DNA of 64,000 bases from Halomonas litopenaei (GTDB taxonomy: Bacteria; Pseudomonadota; Gammaproteobacteria; Pseudomonadales; Halomonadaceae). Below are positions 1 through 7,739 of the stretch, piece after piece. The stretch's first letter is position 1. Each line of letters begins with the position of its first letter. The position numbers and the translations under genes were made by a program. The stretch covers positions 62,001-126,000 of the forward strand of contig NZ_PXNS01000009.1 of the NCBI RefSeq assembly GCF_003045775.1, in the 5' to 3' direction. The notes under the pieces are model-generated. The model was given only the letters and a program-made list of their open reading frames with translations, did no database searches and was not told where the DNA came from.

Positions 1-497
1 TGACCTCCTCGATCTCGATGGTCGAGGCCACGGTGTCCTGGCTCAACGACAACAAGGGCATCAGCCGCAAGGCGGCCGCCTGGGGCACCGGCATCGTGCT
101 GTGGCTGATGAGCACCCTGGCGATGCTGTCGTTCAATATCGGTGCCGACTGGACACTGGCCGGCAAGCACTTCTTCGATTGGCTCGACTTCCTCACCTCG
201 CGTCTGATGATGCCGCTGGGCGGACTCGGCATGGCGCTGCTGGCCGGTTTCTTCCTCAAGAGCGAAGCGGTACGCGATGAGCTGGACCTGCCGGCGGGCA
301 TGCACGCCCTGTGGCTGTTCATGGTGCGCTACGTCAGTCCCCTGGGCATCCTGGTGATCTTCGTCGATGCGCTGGGCATCGTCGCTGTGGATTTCGCCGC
401 CCACTGGCTGTGGCTGGCACTGATCCTGGTCGTGATGACCGGTCTCGGTGAAACCCTCAGCCCGAGGCTGCGGCGGACGCTGAGCGCCAAGGGGTAA
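1..497 (+). CDS. Sodium-dependent transporter (NSS/SNF family), 3' end only
   Basis: The reading frame is open from the first base and stops at 497, so this is the C-terminal ~164 residues of a gene that starts outside the window. It holds about four hydrophobic helices and the stretch VSWLNDNKGISRKAAAW, typical of the late helices of bacterial neurotransmitter:sodium symporters, which import amino acids or similar solutes with Na+ across the inner membrane. The Na+ and substrate sites lie in the missing N-terminal half, so the substrate cannot be judged. Sodium coupling suits a halophile. A GC-rich hairpin follows the stop. Confidence 0.8.
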   Translation, partial: TSSISMVEATVSWLNDNKGISRKAAAWGTGIVLWLMSTLAMLSFNIGADWTLAGKHFFDWLDFLTSRLMMPLGGLGMALLAGFFLKSEAVRDELDLPAGMHALWLFMVRYVSPLGILVIFVDALGIVAVDFAAHWLWLALILVVMTGLGETLSPRLRRTLSAKG

Positions 498-528
498 GAC
501 AGTCACCCCACTGACCCTGCCAAAGCCG

Positions 529-569
529 CCAGAGCGCCGCTTTCCCCGTCGGGGAAGGCGGCGCTCTGG
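529..569 (+). terminator. Hairpin after the sodium transporter gene
   Basis: A perfect 12-bp stem (CCAGAGCGCCGC at 529-540 pairing with 558-569) closes a 17-nt loop that can pair further inside. No T-run follows, so it is either a weak intrinsic terminator or a 3'-end stabilising hairpin. Confidence 0.5.
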
Positions 570-624
570 TGTGGGGTGACGACGCCTTGCAGCAGCAATG
601 AAGTGTGTTTTTGGTAATAACGAA

Positions 625-653
625 GTGGACGTTTAATTCCGGCATGGCATAAT
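625..653 (+). promoter_or_regulatory. Candidate sigma-70 promoter of cobA
   Basis: GTGGAC at 625-630 and CATAAT at 648-653 are 17 bp apart and lie 46 bp upstream of the cobA ATG. It is called by eye from consensus likeness only. Confidence 0.4.
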
Positions 654-698
654 GATGCCCGTTGTCATCGCCCGTTGTTCACTCTGGAGTCCACCGTC

Positions 699-1541
699 AT
701 GAGCCCTTCCCAGTTGCCTGCCCACAGTGGCTTTCCGGCCGGTAGCGTGAGTCTCGTCGGTGCCGGTCCCGGCGATCCTGAGCTTCTGACCCTGCGTGCC
801 TGGCGGCGACTGTGCGAGGCCGAGGTGGTGCTGCACGATCGACTGGTCAGTGAGGAAATCCTGGCGCTGGTGCCGGCATCGGCGGATCGCTACTACGTCG
901 GCAAGGCTCGCTCCGATCACAGCCTGCCCCAGCAGGACATCAATCGCTCGCTGGTCGACTGGGCCCGTCAGGGCAAGCGTGTGGTCAGGCTCAAGGGGGG
1001 CGACCCTTTCATCTTCGGTCGTGGCGGTGAGGAGCTTGAGACTCTGGTGGCCGAAGGCGTTCAGGTGGAAGTGGTACCGGGCATCACCGCGGCTTCCGGC
1101 TGCAGCGCCTACGCCGGCATCCCTTTGACCCATCGTGATCACGCCCAGTCGGTGCGCTTTATCACCGGGCACTTGAAGGAAGGGGGGTGCGAACTCGACT
1201 GGCGGGCGCTGGCAAGCCCTGGTCAGACGCTGGTGTTCTACATGGGGCTTGGCAGTCTCGACTACATCAGCCAGGGCCTGATCGGCGAGGGACTGAACCC
1301 TGACACCCCGGTGGCGCTGGTCGAGCAGGGAACTACCCAGCGCCAGCGCGTCCATCTATCCAACTTGGCTAATTTGCCGAAGTTGAATGATCGGGATATC
1401 ATTCGACCGCCCACCTTGATCATCGTCGGCAGCGTGGTATCGCTGCACGAGCAACTGGCCTGGTTCGATCATGCGCAAGCGGGGAGTCGTGGGTGGATGC
1501 ACGGCAAGCATCCGTCACCCCGAGAACGTTCTTCGGATTGA
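699..1541 (+). CDS. cobA: Uroporphyrinogen-III C-methyltransferase
   Basis: This SAM-dependent enzyme methylates uroporphyrinogen III at C2 and C7 to precorrin-2, the branch point to siroheme and cobalamin. The 280-residue protein carries the family signatures in order: [14 protein letters not shown] near the N-terminus, [39 protein letters not shown] and a late FYMGLGSL segment. I start at the ATG at 699 because GGAG lies about 10 bases upstream; an in-frame TTG at 675 is less likely. It is the stand-alone single-domain form, without the CysG dehydrogenase/ferrochelatase domain. A short Ser/Arg-rich C-terminal tail goes beyond the usual domain end. The neighbours do not reveal whether it serves nitrite/sulfite reductase or B12 synthesis. 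Confidence 0.93.
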   Translation: MSPSQLPAHSGFPAGSVSLVGAGPGDPELLTLRAWRRLCEAEVVLHDRLVSEEILALVPASADRYYVGKARSDHSLPQQDINRSLVDWARQGKRVVRLKGGDPFIFGRGGEELETLVAEGVQVEVVPGITAASGCSAYAGIPLTHRDHAQSVRFITGHLKEGGCELDWRALASPGQTLVFYMGLGSLDYISQGLIGEGLNPDTPVALVEQGTTQRQRVHLSNLANLPKLNDRDIIRPPTLIIVGSVVSLHEQLAWFDHAQAGSRGWMHGKHPSPRERSSD

Positions 1542-1612
1542 ACGTGCGCCATCGCTGGAGACTTCGCACCAGGCTCTGAATCCCCGCGTCTCGCGGGTTA
1601 CCTGAGGTGAAG

Positions 1613-2041
1613 ATGATGTTGTCCATTTCTCTGCGTCGTATGCTGTCCGGTCGATCGACCATGGCCGCCTGGGCGGCCGCCGTTGTTCTGGCCATGGCGT
1701 CGCTTGCGAGCGCGCCGGCAATGGCCCGTGACGACGGAGAGGTTGCTTCCCAGCGCGGCCAGGCTTCCTACTACAGCGATCGCTTCCAGGGACGTCGAAC
1801 CGCCAGCGGCGAGTCCTTCGACCAGCAGGCGCTGACCGCCGCCCATCGCAGTCTGCCCTTCGGTACCAAGGTGCTGGTCACCCGTCGTGATACCGGCCAG
1901 AGCGTCGAGGTCGAGATCAATGACCGCGGCCCCTTCGTCAAGGGACGGGTCATCGACCTGTCCAAGCGTGCCGCCCGCGAGCTAGGTATGCTCAAGCGCG
2001 GCACCGCGCCGGTCCTTCTGACCTACCTGCCCGGAGCTTGA
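1613..2041 (+). CDS. RlpA-like double-psi beta-barrel protein, secreted
   Basis: About 142 residues: an Arg-rich start and hydrophobic signal segment ending near APAMA, then one RlpA-type double-psi beta-barrel. Diagnostic stretches are [34 protein letters not shown] and [17 protein letters not shown]; this fold includes the conserved His and Asp of RlpA. RlpA proteins act in the envelope on peptidoglycan, as septal lytic transglycosylases in Pseudomonas. This copy lacks the SPOR domain and lipobox of classical RlpA, so it is a minimal paralogue whose activity is uncertain. The start could be the GTG at 1607 or ATG at 1613/1616; GAGG at 1604-1607 favours an ATG. A CCCGCG/CGCGGG hairpin at 1583-1597 lies in the 5' leader. 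Confidence 0.85.
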   Translation: MMLSISLRRMLSGRSTMAAWAAAVVLAMASLASAPAMARDDGEVASQRGQASYYSDRFQGRRTASGESFDQQALTAAHRSLPFGTKVLVTRRDTGQSVEVEINDRGPFVKGRVIDLSKRAARELGMLKRGTAPVLLTYLPGA

Positions 2042-2111
2042 CCCGGGGCACCAACAGGGGCCACAAGCATCGGTACGTCGAAACGAAGATGTGCGATCGC
2101 AGGTGATCGAC

Positions 2112-2143
2112 CAAGGCCCGCCAGGCAAGCCTGGCGGGCCTTG
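2112..2143. terminator. Bidirectional intrinsic terminator
   Basis: A perfect 15-bp inverted repeat (2112-2126 with 2129-2143, two-base loop AA) separates the RlpA-like gene from the convergent binding-protein gene that ends at 2176. T-containing tails are present on both sides. Confidence 0.75.
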
Positions 2144-2175
2144 TCGTGTCTGAGCAACGATAGCAGGGCGCATCG

Positions 2176-3381
2176 TCACCGCGAGAACTGCTCGATCGCC
2201 CGGGTATCGACCGGCTGATCGTGAAATTCGCGCTGCCAGCGGGCGAGCAGGGCGGTGCGCTTCAACTCATCGAGGGTCGCCAGCAAGCCGGGGCTCAGAG
2301 GAATCGGCCTCAGGCCGTCAGGGTAGTCGCGGCGCATGGCAGTGGCGGTGCCCGGGCCATCCAGCTGGGGGTGCAGGGCGCCGAGTTCACCGGCCTCGGC
2401 GATGACCCTTTGGCCGTCGGCGCTCAGCAGGTAGTCGATAAAGCGGCGCGCTGCCCCCGTGTGCGGCGCCTGGCGAGGCACGAAGGCCAGACGTCGAATG
2501 ACCAGGGCATAGTCGTCGGGAATCACCAGCCTGAGCTCGGGGTCATCGGCGATCCTTTCCCGGGCATAGCTGCCCAGCACGTTGTAGGCGATGTCGTAGC
2601 GACCCTGCCTGAGGCCTTCCAGCATGGCGCCGGTGGTATTCACCAGGGCGGTATCTGCCTTGCCCAGCGCCGCCACCAGGTCCCAGTAGCGCGGGGACAG
2701 GCGTGACTCCTCGATGGCGTAGGTGTAGCCGGCGCCGCTGGAGGTGGGGTCGTAGGTGACCAGGCGTCCTTGCAGCGGCGAGCGCGCCTCGGCCAGCAGG
2801 CCGAGCAGATCGGCGCGGCTGTCGACGGGGCCGAGGCGCTGCTCGAGACGGCGGCTGACCACCATCACGATGGGTTCGAAGGTAAAGGCAAACAGCTCCT
2901 GACGCCACTTGGCCGTGTCCGGCCAGCGCTGGGTGATGGCGGTGTCGATGCTCTGGGCGTGACCCTCGTTGACCAGCAGGTACTGCCAGGGCATGGCCGA
3001 CGAGATGACCACATCGGCCTCTGCCGGGGCGTCGAGAAAGCGCTGATGCACGTCCAGCGTCGAGAAGTTGCGGTAGGTGATGGTGTAGCGCGGATGACGA
3101 CGATGGAAGTCCTCGAGTAGCGGCAGGGCGTAGGGGATATCCAGGGCCGCGTGGATCACCAGCGCATCTGACGACTCTCCTGTACCTTCGAAGGTGACCT
3201 CATCGTAGGCTGGCTGCTGCGAGGCGTTCCCCGGGTATGCCTCGAGGGGGGAGTCGGCCCCTGCCTCGGGTATGGATTGCGCCAGGGACTCATCAGGCAG
3301 AAGCGACCACAGCGCCAGCGACGCCACCAGCGTGACAACGGCGGTCATCCAGGGGGGCAGCGCAAGGGTGCGGGATATCAT
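2176..3381 (-). CDS. Periplasmic substrate-binding protein attached to a two-component system
   Basis: A 401-residue extracellular solute-binding protein of the iron/phosphoglycerate type (PgtC-like). A hydrophobic signal segment (residues about 10-35, ending SLAQS) is followed by a ~45-residue acidic linker, then VIHAALDIPYALPLLEDF and VTYDPTSSGAGYTYAI, which resemble the ligand-binding region of this family. The start overlaps the end of the sensor kinase by 4 bp (ATGA), so it is cotranscribed with, and probably translationally coupled to, the regulators. No permease or ATPase adjoins it. The best inference is that it delivers a ligand signal to the kinase periplasmic domain or senses a carboxylate for the divergent tctCBA carrier; direct transport is less likely. 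Confidence 0.8.
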   Translation of the reverse strand: MISRTLALPPWMTAVVTLVASLALWSLLPDESLAQSIPEAGADSPLEAYPGNASQQPAYDEVTFEGTGESSDALVIHAALDIPYALPLLEDFHRRHPRYTITYRNFSTLDVHQRFLDAPAEADVVISSAMPWQYLLVNEGHAQSIDTAITQRWPDTAKWRQELFAFTFEPIVMVVSRRLEQRLGPVDSRADLLGLLAEARSPLQGRLVTYDPTSSGAGYTYAIEESRLSPRYWDLVAALGKADTALVNTTGAMLEGLRQGRYDIAYNVLGSYARERIADDPELRLVIPDDYALVIRRLAFVPRQAPHTGAARRFIDYLLSADGQRVIAEAGELGALHPQLDGPGTATAMRRDYPDGLRPIPLSPGLLATLDELKRTALLARWQREFHDQPVDTRAIEQFSR

Positions 3382-4787
3382 GGCTGGCTCCGTGAAGGGG
3401 CGGACGTCGATCCCTTGTCGACGCCTTCGCCGAATTGCAGGCTGACTCGCAGGCCCGGCGGTGGTGCTTCCCGGGCGTCACCGAGGCTCAGTCGAGCGCC
3501 GTGGGTGCGGGCGATGCCGTCGACGATGGCCAGGCCCAGACCCGAGCCTTCGCTGGTGTGCTCACCGCGGTGGAAGGGGCGCAGTACCAGCAGTCGACGC
3601 TCGTGGGGGATGCCTGGGCCGTCATCGACGACCGCCAGAGCGATCGGGTCGGCGCTGACCTCGACGGTGATGTGCCTGGCACCGTAGTGGCAGGCGTTGT
3701 CGATCAGATTGGCCAGCGCCTCGCCCAGCTGCCAGTCGAGCCCCTGCACGTGCACCGGTGCCTCTGGCGCCTCCAGACCAAGGTCGACGCCGGCGCGCTG
3801 ACAGCGTTGCCAATGGGCCATCACCGCCTCACGGGCGACCTGAACCAGATCGGTGGGGGCCAGTTCGGGCTGGTACTCGGGATTGTCCAGGCGGGTCAGT
3901 GACAGCAGTTGCATGGCCAGGCGCGAGGCGCTCTGGCTGGTGGTCTGCATGGCGCCCAGGGCCGAGCGCCAGATGGCGGGGTCGTCCTGGCGCAGGGCCA
4001 GTTCGGCCCGGGCGGAAAGCCCCGCCAGGGGGGTGCGGAGCTGATGCGAGGCGTCGCCGATAAAGCGTTCCTGGTTGGCCTTGACCCGACGCATCCGTGC
4101 CAGCAGCTCGTTGACGGTATCGCGCAGCTCGGCCAGCTCTCGCGGCAGCGGCAATTCCAGCGGTGCCAGGGTGCGCGGATCACGGGTGCGTATCTGGCGT
4201 CGCAGTCGTGTCAGCGGTGCCAGCGCCAGGCGAATGGCGATCAGCAGGGCGGCCACCGACAGCACCGCCACCGCCAGCAGGTAGGCGAGGCTCTGGCGAA
4301 ACAGCTCGCCGCTGAGCGCGTCGCGCCCCTCGCGTGTGTGGGCGACCCGGATCTCGAAGGGCTCGCGCAGGCGCCAGTCCTCAAGCCGAGAGCGGCGCAC
4401 GCCGAGGCGCAGAGGCATATCGTGGTAGTCAACGTCGCCATAGACGACGTCGCTCGCGTCCTGGGCGGCGCCTTCGATACCGGGCAGGTCGGCGTTGCCG
4501 GTGACCCGCTTACCGCGAGCGTCCACCAGGGTATAGAACACCCGTTCGTCGTGGCGCGAGGCGAGCATTTCCAGGGCTGCCGGGGGCAGGTCGAGCCATA
4601 GTCGGTCGTCCTGCCACTGGGCCTGTTCGGCGATCGACAGACTGGCGGCGTCGAGCAGTCGGTCGAAGGCCCGGTCGGCGGTCTGGCGAGCGTCCAGCCA
4701 GGCCCGCCACAGCACCACCGAGCCGACGATCAGCATCGGCAGCAGCAGCCAGGTCAACAGTCGGCGATGGAGTGAATCTCCGCTCAT
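3378..4787 (-). CDS. Sensor histidine kinase, TctE-like
   Basis: A 469-residue membrane kinase. TM1 (about residues 11-28), a ~135-residue periplasmic sensor region, TM2 (about 167-190), a HAMP-like linker, then the H-box DASHQLRTPL with phospho-acceptor His248. The N-box (ALANLIDNACHYG), G1 (VVDDGPGI) and G2 (GSGLGLAIV) are intact, so it should be active. Its start overlaps the response regulator stop by 4 bp and its own stop overlaps the binding-protein start. TctE/BctE-type kinases respond to tricarboxylates and activate the tct carrier; divergent tctCBA next door makes that the most likely role here. Confidence 0.9.
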   Translation of the reverse strand: MSGDSLHRRLLTWLLLPMLIVGSVVLWRAWLDARQTADRAFDRLLDAASLSIAEQAQWQDDRLWLDLPPAALEMLASRHDERVFYTLVDARGKRVTGNADLPGIEGAAQDASDVVYGDVDYHDMPLRLGVRRSRLEDWRLREPFEIRVAHTREGRDALSGELFRQSLAYLLAVAVLSVAALLIAIRLALAPLTRLRRQIRTRDPRTLAPLELPLPRELAELRDTVNELLARMRRVKANQERFIGDASHQLRTPLAGLSARAELALRQDDPAIWRSALGAMQTTSQSASRLAMQLLSLTRLDNPEYQPELAPTDLVQVAREAVMAHWQRCQRAGVDLGLEAPEAPVHVQGLDWQLGEALANLIDNACHYGARHITVEVSADPIALAVVDDGPGIPHERRLLVLRPFHRGEHTSEGSGLGLAIVDGIARTHGARLSLGDAREAPPPGLRVSLQFGEGVDKGSTSAPSRSQP

Positions 4788-5443
4788 GGTGCTTCCAGCA
4801 GGTAGCCGAGACCGCGCACCGTGCGCAGGTTCACTCGATGCCCCTGAAGGCGCTTGCGCAGACGATGCACGTAGACCTCGATGGCATTGTCGCCGAGTTC
4901 CTCCTCGCCGAAGGCTTCACGCACCAGGGTAGCCTTGTCCACCGGCTGGCCGGCGTGTCGCATCAGGCACCCCAGCAGGCGCTGCTCTCGCGGAGGCAGT
5001 GCCAGCGCCTCGTCGCCCAGGCTGAAGCGCTGGGCCAGGCTATCGAAGCTGAGTTCGCCCACGGTGATCAGGCCGGAGGGGGCGCGGCGACGCATCAGGG
5101 CGCGTACCCGGGCCTCCAGCTCCTCCAGCGAGAAGGGCTTGGCCAGGTAGTCATCGGCACCCAGGTCGAGCCCTCGCACGCGATCTTCTACCGCGCCGCG
5201 AGCGGTGAGAATCAGCACCGGGGTCGAGCTGTCGTGGCGCCTCAACGCCTCCAGCACCTCCAGGCCGCCGAGCCCAGGAAGGTTCAGATCCAGAAGTACC
5301 ATGTCCAGTCGGTGATTTCCCTGGAGGCGGTCGCGGGCGTCGATGCCGTTGTCGAGATGCACAACCTCGTGGCCTGCGATGCCGAGGGCATCGACCAGGG
5401 TCTCGGCCAGAAGCCGATCGTCTTCCACCAGCAGCAGTGTCAT
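4784..5443 (-). CDS. OmpR-family response regulator, TctD-like
   Basis: 219 residues: a receiver domain (acidic pocket EDD at residues 7-9, phospho-acceptor Asp52 in LLDLNLPG, Lys102 in LAKPF) and a winged-helix DNA-binding domain ending in VYVHRLRKRL and TVRGLGYLL. I place the start at the ATG at 5443, preceded by GGGAGG; an upstream in-frame extension lies inside the IclR gene and is Arg-rich non-domain sequence. The ATG overlaps the IclR stop codon (ATGA). It probably activates tctCBA in answer to the adjacent kinase; the inverted repeat at 6173-6188 is a candidate binding site. Confidence 0.92.
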   Translation of the reverse strand: MTLLLVEDDRLLAETLVDALGIAGHEVVHLDNGIDARDRLQGNHRLDMVLLDLNLPGLGGLEVLEALRRHDSSTPVLILTARGAVEDRVRGLDLGADDYLAKPFSLEELEARVRALMRRRAPSGLITVGELSFDSLAQRFSLGDEALALPPREQRLLGCLMRHAGQPVDKATLVREAFGEEELGDNAIEVYVHRLRKRLQGHRVNLRTVRGLGYLLEAP

Positions 5444-6045
5444 GCGCGCCTCCCTTGGGTGTCCCGCTGATCGATCAACTGTGTCACCGCCTCGTCGAGC
5501 CGTGTCGCGGCGGCCTGTGTGTCCAACCGTCCCTCGGGCCCGGACAGGGCCAGCCAGAGTTCGTGACGACCTTCCAGCGGCAGCCGCCGACACACCATGA
5601 TGCCTCCCGCAAGGGCCGGCGCCGGAGCGTCAGTGTCCCGCAGGGGCCACTGGCTGCCGGGAACAAGGTCATGGCGCAGGCTCTGATCGGGCAGGGCGGC
5701 CAGGCGACAGTGAACCACGCCGGCGGTCACCTCGAGCAGGCTGGCGGTGTCGCCGAGTTGTCGTGCCAGGCCGTCGAGTAGCGGCTGGATCAGCGCCGCG
5801 AGATCGCGACTGGGGGCGTGGCGACGGGCGAGGCGCACCGGAGCACCGCCAATGCGCCAGCGGCCATCCTCTCCACGCTGGGTGTAGTCGAAGCGTTCCA
5901 GCGAGGCCAGAAGCCTGAGCAGGGTGCTCTTGTAGAAGCCGGTGGCGCCGGCCAGTTCTGCCAGACTGAAACTATCCTGAGGAGTATCGAAGACCTCCAG
6001 GACCGAGAGGGCCCGTTCGACCGCCTCGACGCGATCCTGTGCCAT
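5440..6045 (-). CDS. IclR-family transcriptional regulator
   Basis: A 201-residue repressor/activator with an N-terminal winged helix (VERALSVLEVFDTPQDSFSLAELA, then STLLRLLASLERF) and a shortened IclR effector domain; most IclR proteins have about 250 residues, so the ligand domain is compact. The start at 6045 is preceded by AGGAAGG. It is the first gene of a four-gene minus-strand operon (IclR, response regulator, kinase, binding protein) linked by 4-bp overlaps and divergent from tctCBA. IclR proteins commonly sense organic acids, so it could add a second, intracellular signal to tct control. Target and ligand are not visible from sequence. Confidence 0.88.
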   Translation of the reverse strand: MAQDRVEAVERALSVLEVFDTPQDSFSLAELAGATGFYKSTLLRLLASLERFDYTQRGEDGRWRIGGAPVRLARRHAPSRDLAALIQPLLDGLARQLGDTASLLEVTAGVVHCRLAALPDQSLRHDLVPGSQWPLRDTDAPAPALAGGIMVCRRLPLEGRHELWLALSGPEGRLDTQAAATRLDEAVTQLIDQRDTQGRRA

Positions 6046-6172
6046 GTGAACCTTCCTGTCGGTGATAGCGAATGATGTCGCTGGCATTCAACTTTGGTCG
6101 GAATTACGCGATCGCGCGTTGACCCGGATGCTGTCCGGGCTTAGCTTTCCATCCAAGGGAACGACGTTCTGT

Positions 6173-6188
6173 CTTACAGAATTGTAAG
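6173..6188. promoter_or_regulatory. Candidate operator between the IclR operon and tctC
   Basis: CTTACA-GAAT-TGTAAG is a perfect 6-bp inverted repeat with a 4-bp spacer, in an AT-richer stretch 110 bp before tctC. It may bind the IclR protein or the TctD-like regulator; nothing in the sequence decides which. Confidence 0.4.
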
Positions 6189-6297
6189 CCAGGTGTCAGT
6201 TTCCAACAAGTGGAAATCTCGGCGCCGTCTCGGCGTCAATCGCGACGGGATGTCGGCTCGTGCCTCCTGTCAGCAGACAACAACAGAGGACTTCGTC

Positions 6298-7287
6298 ATG
6301 TCCATGAACACGCCAGTCAAACTGATCGCCATCGCTGCCATCACCGGTGCAGCCAGCACTGCCGTTGCCTTTGAGCCCGAAGGCAAGGTCGAGTGCCTGG
6401 CGCCTGCCGACCCGGGCGGCGGCTGGGACTTCACCTGCCGCAGCGTCGGTACCGTGCTCGAAGAGCTGGACCTGGTGCCGCGCGGTGTTCAGACCGTCAA
6501 CATGGCCGGTGCCGGTGGTGGCGTGGCTTACGCTCACACCGTCAGCAAGCGCGCCGGTGATGACCAGCTGCTGGTCGCGGCTTCCACCGCCACCACCACA
6601 CGCCTGGCCCAGGGGCAGTTCCCGGGAATGACCGCCGACATGGTCAACTGGGTCGGCGCCCTGGGGGCGGACTATGGGGTCATCGCCGTCAGCGCCGACA
6701 GCGAGTACCAGGACCTCAACGCCATCATGGACGCCATCAAGGAAGACCCGCGTGCGGTGAAGTTCGCCGGTGGCAGCGCCAAGGGCGGCTGGGATCACCT
6801 CAAGGTGCTGATCGCGGCTCAGGCTGCCGGCGTCGAGAACCTGCCGAGGATCCCCTACCTGTCCTACAACAACGGCGGCGAGGCCATGACCCAGGTGGTC
6901 GGCGGCCACGTGGACGCCTTCACCGGTGACATCACCGAGGCCCAGGGTTTCATGGAGTCCGGTGACCTGCGCGTGGTGGCGGTGCTGTCCGAGGAGCGTC
7001 TGCCGGGCGAGTTCAGCGAGATCCCCACCGCCAAGGAGCAGGGCATCGACGCCGTGGGTCCGAACTGGCGCGGCTTCTACATGCCGGCGGATATTCCTGA
7101 AGACGCCAAGCAGTACTGGGTCGACGCCATGGACACCATCTACGAGAGCCAGGAGTGGAAGGACGTCATGGAAAGCAACGGCCTGATGCCGTTCCACATG
7201 AGCGCCGGTGAGTTCGAGACCTTCGTCAAGGAGCAGATCGCCGACATCAACCAGCTCTCCAAAGATATCGGACTGATCCAGCAATGA
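6298..7287 (+). CDS. tctC: Tripartite tricarboxylate transporter binding protein TctC
   Basis: A 329-residue periplasmic binding protein of the TTT family: signal peptide (residues 1-25, cleavage near AVAF), then LAPADPGGGWDFTCRSV, GAGGGVAYAHTVSKR and the late MPFHMSAGEF segment usual for TctC/Bug proteins. It captures a carboxylate in the periplasm for the TctAB carrier. I start at the ATG at 6298 (AGAGGA upstream) and not at the in-frame upstream start at 6193, because the signal peptide begins there. Its stop overlaps the tctB start by 4 bp. The real ligand (citrate, aconitate, tartrate or another acid) cannot be told from sequence. Confidence 0.93.
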   Translation: MSMNTPVKLIAIAAITGAASTAVAFEPEGKVECLAPADPGGGWDFTCRSVGTVLEELDLVPRGVQTVNMAGAGGGVAYAHTVSKRAGDDQLLVAASTATTTRLAQGQFPGMTADMVNWVGALGADYGVIAVSADSEYQDLNAIMDAIKEDPRAVKFAGGSAKGGWDHLKVLIAAQAAGVENLPRIPYLSYNNGGEAMTQVVGGHVDAFTGDITEAQGFMESGDLRVVAVLSEERLPGEFSEIPTAKEQGIDAVGPNWRGFYMPADIPEDAKQYWVDAMDTIYESQEWKDVMESNGLMPFHMSAGEFETFVKEQIADINQLSKDIGLIQQ

Positions 7288-7739
7288 GCATGTTCAACGA
7301 CCGCGTATTCGGGGTCTTGATGATCGTCCTGGCCGTCGCGTACGGCTGGGGCGCCACCCAGTTTCCCGAACCCTTTGGCGGGGCCGAGGCGGTAGGCCCC
7401 GAAACCTTCCCCTACCTGCTGGCCGTCGTGCTGGGGCTGTCCAGCCTGTACATGGTGGTGCGCCCGGATCCTGACAATGCCTGGCCCTGGAGCCGCACCG
7501 GCGTCGAGCTGATCATCGCCCTGGTGGTGCTGGTGCTCTACGCGGCCCTGCTGCAGCCGCTCGGCTTCATCCTGGCGACCCTGCTGGCGGTGGGCACCCT
7601 GTGCTGGCGCATGGGCGCGCCGCCGGTCAAGGCCTTCATCGTCGGCGGTATTTCCGGCGTGGTGGTATTTCTGATCTTCAACTTTGCGCTGGACCTGCCC
7701 CTGCCCCTGGGTGTGCTGTCCTTCCTGGAGGTGGGCTGA
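7284..7739 (+). CDS. tctB: Tripartite tricarboxylate transporter small membrane subunit TctB
   Basis: 151 residues with four predicted membrane helices, the normal size and topology for TctB, the poorly conserved small partner of TctA. GAEAVGPETFPYLLAVVLG near the N-terminus is the most family-like stretch. It starts at 7284 overlapping the tctC stop (ATGA), and its TGA overlaps the tctA ATG (TGATG), so the three subunits are translationally coupled in the standard C-B-A order. Confidence 0.92.
   Translation: MSMFNDRVFGVLMIVLAVAYGWGATQFPEPFGGAEAVGPETFPYLLAVVLGLSSLYMVVRPDPDNAWPWSRTGVELIIALVVLVLYAALLQPLGFILATLLAVGTLCWRMGAPPVKAFIVGGISGVVVFLIFNFALDLPLPLGVLSFLEVG

Noticed and set aside
6196..7284. 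Antisense frame (362 codons) opposite tctC
   Set aside because: Mirror of tctC codons; no family motif.
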